A DNA stretch of 9,894 nucleotides from an uncultured Porphyromonas sp. (lineage in GTDB: Bacteria > Bacteroidota > Bacteroidia > Bacteroidales > Porphyromonadaceae), in NCBI GenBank assembly GCA_900554935.1, contig USJF01000042.1:1-9894 (forward strand). Direction: 5' to 3'. Positions 7,623-9,894 of the stretch are shown here, one piece after another. Below the pieces are notes generated by a model. It worked only from the letters and a program-made list of their open reading frames with translations. It had not been told where the DNA came from and ran no database searches. The position numbers and the translations under genes are program-made. Each line of letters starts with the position of its first letter. Positions within the stretch are counted from its first letter, which is position 1.

Positions 7623-9266
7623 TTACTTCGCACCCAACATTCTGTCTTGCTCAGCAACGCGTGCCATGATCTTATTAATCGTATTCTGGTTTGTAGCCGA
7701 ACCAGACTCAATATACTGGAAGTAACTGATAGCAAATGCTGGTTTCCCTTCATTAACTTCTGCGAAGCTAATGCCACGAGGAACGATCATAAGCTTCTTA
7801 GCCTTATTGTAGTATAGCTTATCGCCCTTGCTGGTATCCTTCACAAATACAAATCCTTCCTTTTCAAGAAGTTCAACAAACTCATCCGTTAGCAAATAAG
7901 AGTCCTTCTTAACTTCCCAAGCACCAAGATTCAAATCCGACCAAATAGCCAAGATCTCTTGAGTAGTATTTACAGGCTTACCCTCTTTCAGAGTTTCATT
8001 ATCAAAGAAGTATGCACGGTTGCATTGAGGAGCATGCTTCGCATCCAATTTATAAAGCTGGAAGTCTGGATAATCTTTATACTTCTTATTATTTTCCTCT
8101 TGCATCAAAGCAGATCCATCTGCGAGCTCTAGCTCCTTAACTTTTGTAGAAGTATAGATTGGGTCTCCGAAATAAGAAGTATTATCGTATGGGAATTTAT
8201 CAAAGGTCTTATAAGCCTTAGGCTGCTTTGGACCAGGTGCATTGAAGTGTACAATCGCAACCTTATCCTTAGAGTCACCTACTACTACAGAGAAGCGATT
8301 ATCAGGATTACTACCACTGATTCTATTCTTTGCTTCGTCAAACTTAGCATTGGCAAAACCATTCTCCTTTAAGAAGTCTACATAACCCTCCTCAGCAAGT
8401 TGCTTAGTATTCAAGCCAGATGCAACGTACTCAATCACCTTTACCAATTCTGTTGCAAAATCCTTTAGGTAGAAAACAGTTGGGAAGATAGCAGAAGCTG
8501 TGGCAAAGTTATACGACTCACCTACAGGAGGAATACCAAAGCTTGGAAGACCTGGATTCGCAGCGCTGAAAGATACTAAGTAGCTACCTCTTGCTACCTC
8601 ATAAGAGATAAGCTCATATTTTGATGGCTTGTTATTAAAGAGAGGAAGCATAAACTTTTGTCCCTTACCTGCCTGTTGTACAGTGATCTCCTTTTGCAAG
8701 GTGCCGCTCTTAGCATAGAGCTTAGCCTCACGAGCTTCGCCATCATTAGCAGCGATCTCCAATTGGATCATATCCTTAAATACGGTTTGCTTGATCCAAG
8801 CCTGAGCGGCTTCATCAACATCGAGTGTCCAAGCACCAGCATTGCTCTTAACGCTTATCAACTTCGTCTCACCCGTATTCTTAATAACTATTGCCTCTGG
8901 AGATACCTCTAGTACGATATCAGCAGCGGTTTGAATGACTTCGATCTTTTCGCTAGTGGCACCAGCGACTACCAGTACTTGAGCGGTACGATCATTACCA
9001 TCCTTATTAGGCATAGCAATAATCTGAAGGTTATTACCGGAGACAGAGGTTTTCAGCCAATCTGCATTAGAGATAGCATTCCACTTAGCTTGGTTAGTGG
9101 TTACCGTAATAGCTTGAGCTTCGCCACCAGCATTAGTCAGTGTAAGCGAAGTCGAAGAGAGCGACAATGTGGCCTCCTCTGGACCGTCATCTTTAGGTGC
9201 ACAGGATGATAGCATCCCGATCATCAACGTTACCGCTAAAGCGGCCAGGTAGTTAATCTGTTTCAT
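7623..9266 (-). CDS. BACON-domain surface lipoprotein
   Basis: Predicted lipoprotein of 547 residues. The signal MKQINYLAALAVTLMIGMLS is followed by Ser-Cys, giving a lipobox with Cys22, and then an acidic stretch (KDDGPEEA) of the kind that favours surface export of Bacteroidota lipoproteins. Two BACON-type beta-sandwich domains follow, about 33-114 (ANADW-like NADWLK, ending IEVIQTA) and 118-199 (ending ITVQQAG). BACON domains are known in Bacteroidota as N-terminal modules suspected of binding glycans or mucin, or of acting as spacers. Residues 203-547 match no family I recognise but contain a module that seems to occur twice, at about 290-341 (GYVDFLKENGF) and 459-516 (EFVELLEKEGF). First gene of the cassette, with its own promoter and a leader of about 115 bases; the protease gene follows after a 106-base gap with a hairpin. 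No catalytic motif was seen. Confidence 0.9.
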   Translation of the reverse strand: MKQINYLAALAVTLMIGMLSSCAPKDDGPEEATLSLSSTSLTLTNAGGEAQAITVTTNQAKWNAISNADWLKTSVSGNNLQIIAMPNKDGNDRTAQVLVVAGATSEKIEVIQTAADIVLEVSPEAIVIKNTGETKLISVKSNAGAWTLDVDEAAQAWIKQTVFKDMIQLEIAANDGEAREAKLYAKSGTLQKEITVQQAGKGQKFMLPLFNNKPSKYELISYEVARGSYLVSFSAANPGLPSFGIPPVGESYNFATASAIFPTVFYLKDFATELVKVIEYVASGLNTKQLAEEGYVDFLKENGFANAKFDEAKNRISGSNPDNRFSVVVGDSKDKVAIVHFNAPGPKQPKAYKTFDKFPYDNTSYFGDPIYTSTKVKELELADGSALMQEENNKKYKDYPDFQLYKLDAKHAPQCNRAYFFDNETLKEGKPVNTTQEILAIWSDLNLGAWEVKKDSYLLTDEFVELLEKEGFVFVKDTSKGDKLYYNKAKKLMIVPRGISFAEVNEGKPAFAISYFQYIESGSATNQNTINKIMARVAEQDRMLGAK

Positions 9267-9285
9267 AGTTATTGATAAGTTTGTT

Positions 9286-9309
9286 AAAAAAATATGCTGA
9301 TGACTCAGC
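9286..9309 (-). promoter_or_regulatory. Short leader hairpin followed by a U-run, possible attenuator
   Basis: In the lipoprotein mRNA leader, GCTGA (9309-9305 on the minus strand), a 4-base loop and TCAGC form a 5-bp stem. ATA and seven U residues (9292-9286) follow, about 20 bases before the ATG. The layout is that of a weak intrinsic terminator. The stem is short, so this could also be simply an AT-rich translation enhancer beside a chance hairpin. Confidence 0.35.
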
Positions 9310-9388
9310 GTTAATAATCCCTTAAGTTTGCTAATAACTAAGCATTGCTTTCACTATACAGACTCTAGGTACTTAGCAACTCGCACAA

Positions 9389-9420
9389 CAAAAGTATGTA
9401 AAACATTTCATTTCTCCAAA
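9389..9420 (-). promoter_or_regulatory. Bacteroidota-type promoter for the lipoprotein-protease-barrel cassette
   Basis: On the minus strand TTTG (9420-9417) is followed by exactly 20 bases and then TACTTTTG (9396-9389), matching TTTG and TAnnTTTG. Transcription should begin near 9382, giving a leader of about 115 bases before the lipoprotein ATG at 9266. Spacing is identical to that of the ABC operon promoter. Confidence 0.75.
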
Positions 9421-9600
9421 CAAATCTAAAGTAAATTGTCACTTGTCTCGAATTTTGAAACTTCACTTAGCAAATTAGTAGTTTACGGTATAGGGATTCA
9501 TAGATAATTCACATTTTAGGGTATCAAGACACCCTGCAAAGCCTAATTACCCCTAACATACCTATATAAATATGAATGAGCACTCCTTTTTCTTTAGGAT
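9421..9600. other. AT-rich non-coding region
   Basis: No supported reading frame occurs here. The only structure noticed is a small imperfect hairpin at 9518-9535 (AGGGTATC and GACACCCT), too tight to call a terminator with confidence. It may carry upstream regulatory sites of the lipoprotein promoter. Confidence 0.45.
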
Positions 9601-9623
9601 GGGAGGGGGAGAGGGAGGCTGGG
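9601..9623 (+). other. G-quadruplex-forming motif
   Basis: On the plus strand four G-runs of 3, 5, 3 and 3 bases are joined by loops of 1, 3 and 5 bases, which satisfies the usual rule of four runs of at least three G with loops of one to seven. It lies about 60 bases left of array 2 and about 180 bases upstream of the cassette promoter, with the G-rich strand as the non-template strand for rightward transcription. Confidence 0.6.
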
Positions 9624-9684
9624 ATATCTATATTATAAGTGTGTAGAAAGCATTGGTGCGACAGTCTCCAACGGAGCGAAAGTC

Positions 9685-9776
9685 GAGTTTGTAACTAAGC
9701 TACTGCGGAGTTTGTAACTCCGCGATAACGGAGTTACAAACTCAGTGAATGTTAAACTACAAACTCGGCGAACGAA
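9685..9776. repeat. Tandem array of four 23-base units with palindromic cores (array 2)
   Basis: Units start at 9685, 9708, 9731 and 9754, again exactly 23 bases apart. The cores are GAGTTTGTAACTA, GAGTTTGTAACTC, GAGTTACAAACTC and AAACTACAAACTC: two units in one orientation, then two inverted (TGT becomes ACA). The middle pair makes a perfect 15-bp inverted repeat, 9708-9722 with 9729-9743, around a 6-base loop. The second unit also contains a full palindrome of arms GCGGAGTT and AACTCCGC around TGT (9705-9723). The first 16 bases of the array equal 3483-3498 in array 1, and the preceding bases (GAGCGAAAG) resemble those before array 1 (CAGAGAAAG). Confidence 0.9.
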
Positions 9777-9823
9777 GAGGTAGGCGCTGGATGAATACGT
9801 GAACTATTGCCTTCCCCCGGTCG

Positions 9824-9894
9824 TTCGGGCTACGCCCTCCTCAGTACCCGAAGGGTGCCACTCAGCTAGCCCAGTGTCTGAGGGGCGTTAGCCC
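9824..9894. repeat. GC-rich multi-hairpin block at the window edge
   Basis: GGGCTACGCCCTCCTCAG (9827-9844) is an imperfect inverted repeat of CTGAGGGGCGTTAGCCC (9878-9894). It encloses two smaller hairpins: ACCC-GAA-GGGT (9846-9856) and CACT...AGTG (9859-9876). An alternative pairing of TTCGGG (9824-9829) with CCCGAA (9847-9852) is also possible. The block is far more GC-rich than the sequence beside it and stops at the window end, so it may be a repetitive palindromic element, the tip of a mobile element or the end of a structured RNA. Confidence 0.55.

Noticed and set aside
9518..9535. Small hairpin as a terminator upstream of the cassette promoter
   Set aside because: The loop is only two bases, one pair is irregular and no U-run follows on either strand.
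3437..9776. Composite transposon with the two arrays as insertion-sequence ends
   Set aside because: No transposase, no long identical flanks and no visible target-site duplication. Only 16 bases are identical between the arrays.
9827..9894. Integron attC site
   Set aside because: The right end contains GGCGTTAG, which resembles an attC core, but GTTAGCC does not fit GTTRRRY and the left arm lacks the matching AAC. No integrase or cassette was seen.

Overview
The window looks like a chromosomal segment of a Bacteroidota bacterium, most likely Porphyromonas or a close relative. The evidence is a PorV/PorQ-type outer-membrane protein of the type IX secretion system (T9SS) family, a subtilase with a T9SS-type C-terminal sorting domain, a lipoprotein with BACON domains, and two promoters that fit the Bacteroidota consensus (TTTG, 20 bases, TAnnTTTG). 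All five recognisable genes lie on the minus strand. No RNA gene, CRISPR array or transposase gene was found.

Reading in the direction of transcription (right to left), 9267-9894 is non-coding. It holds a GC-rich multi-hairpin block at the window edge, an array of four 23-base units (9685-9776), a G-quadruplex motif (9601-9623), a consensus promoter (9389-9420) and a leader with a small hairpin and U-run. Next comes a three-gene cassette: a BACON-domain lipoprotein (9266-7623), a gap with a perfect 12-bp hairpin, an S8 serine protease with a lipobox and a T9SS sorting domain (7516-4748), and 26 bases later a PorV/PorQ-family barrel protein (4721-3744). I read this as a surface-protein cassette: a cargo protease, a possible dedicated T9SS shuttle for it, and a surface lipoprotein that may bind glycans or a partner.

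The 3207-3743 gap holds two hairpins just downstream of the barrel gene, a second 23-base array (five units, 3437-3551) and the promoter of the next operon. That operon encodes a MacB-type ABC exporter: an ATPase (3206-2517), a permease (2511-1222) and a second permease that runs off the left edge (1216-1). The three genes are separated by only 5 bases each.

The most unusual content is the pair of 23-base arrays flanking the three-gene cassette. Each unit has a 13-base near-palindrome of the form GAGTT-NNN-AACTC and a 10-base linker, on an exact 23-base grid, with some units inverted without losing the grid. The layout resembles the 23-nt minisatellite MITE called BrickBuilt described in P. 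gingivalis. Whether it is the same family cannot be decided from the sequence alone. The second point of interest is the PorV/PorQ paralogue placed directly behind a T9SS-type protease.
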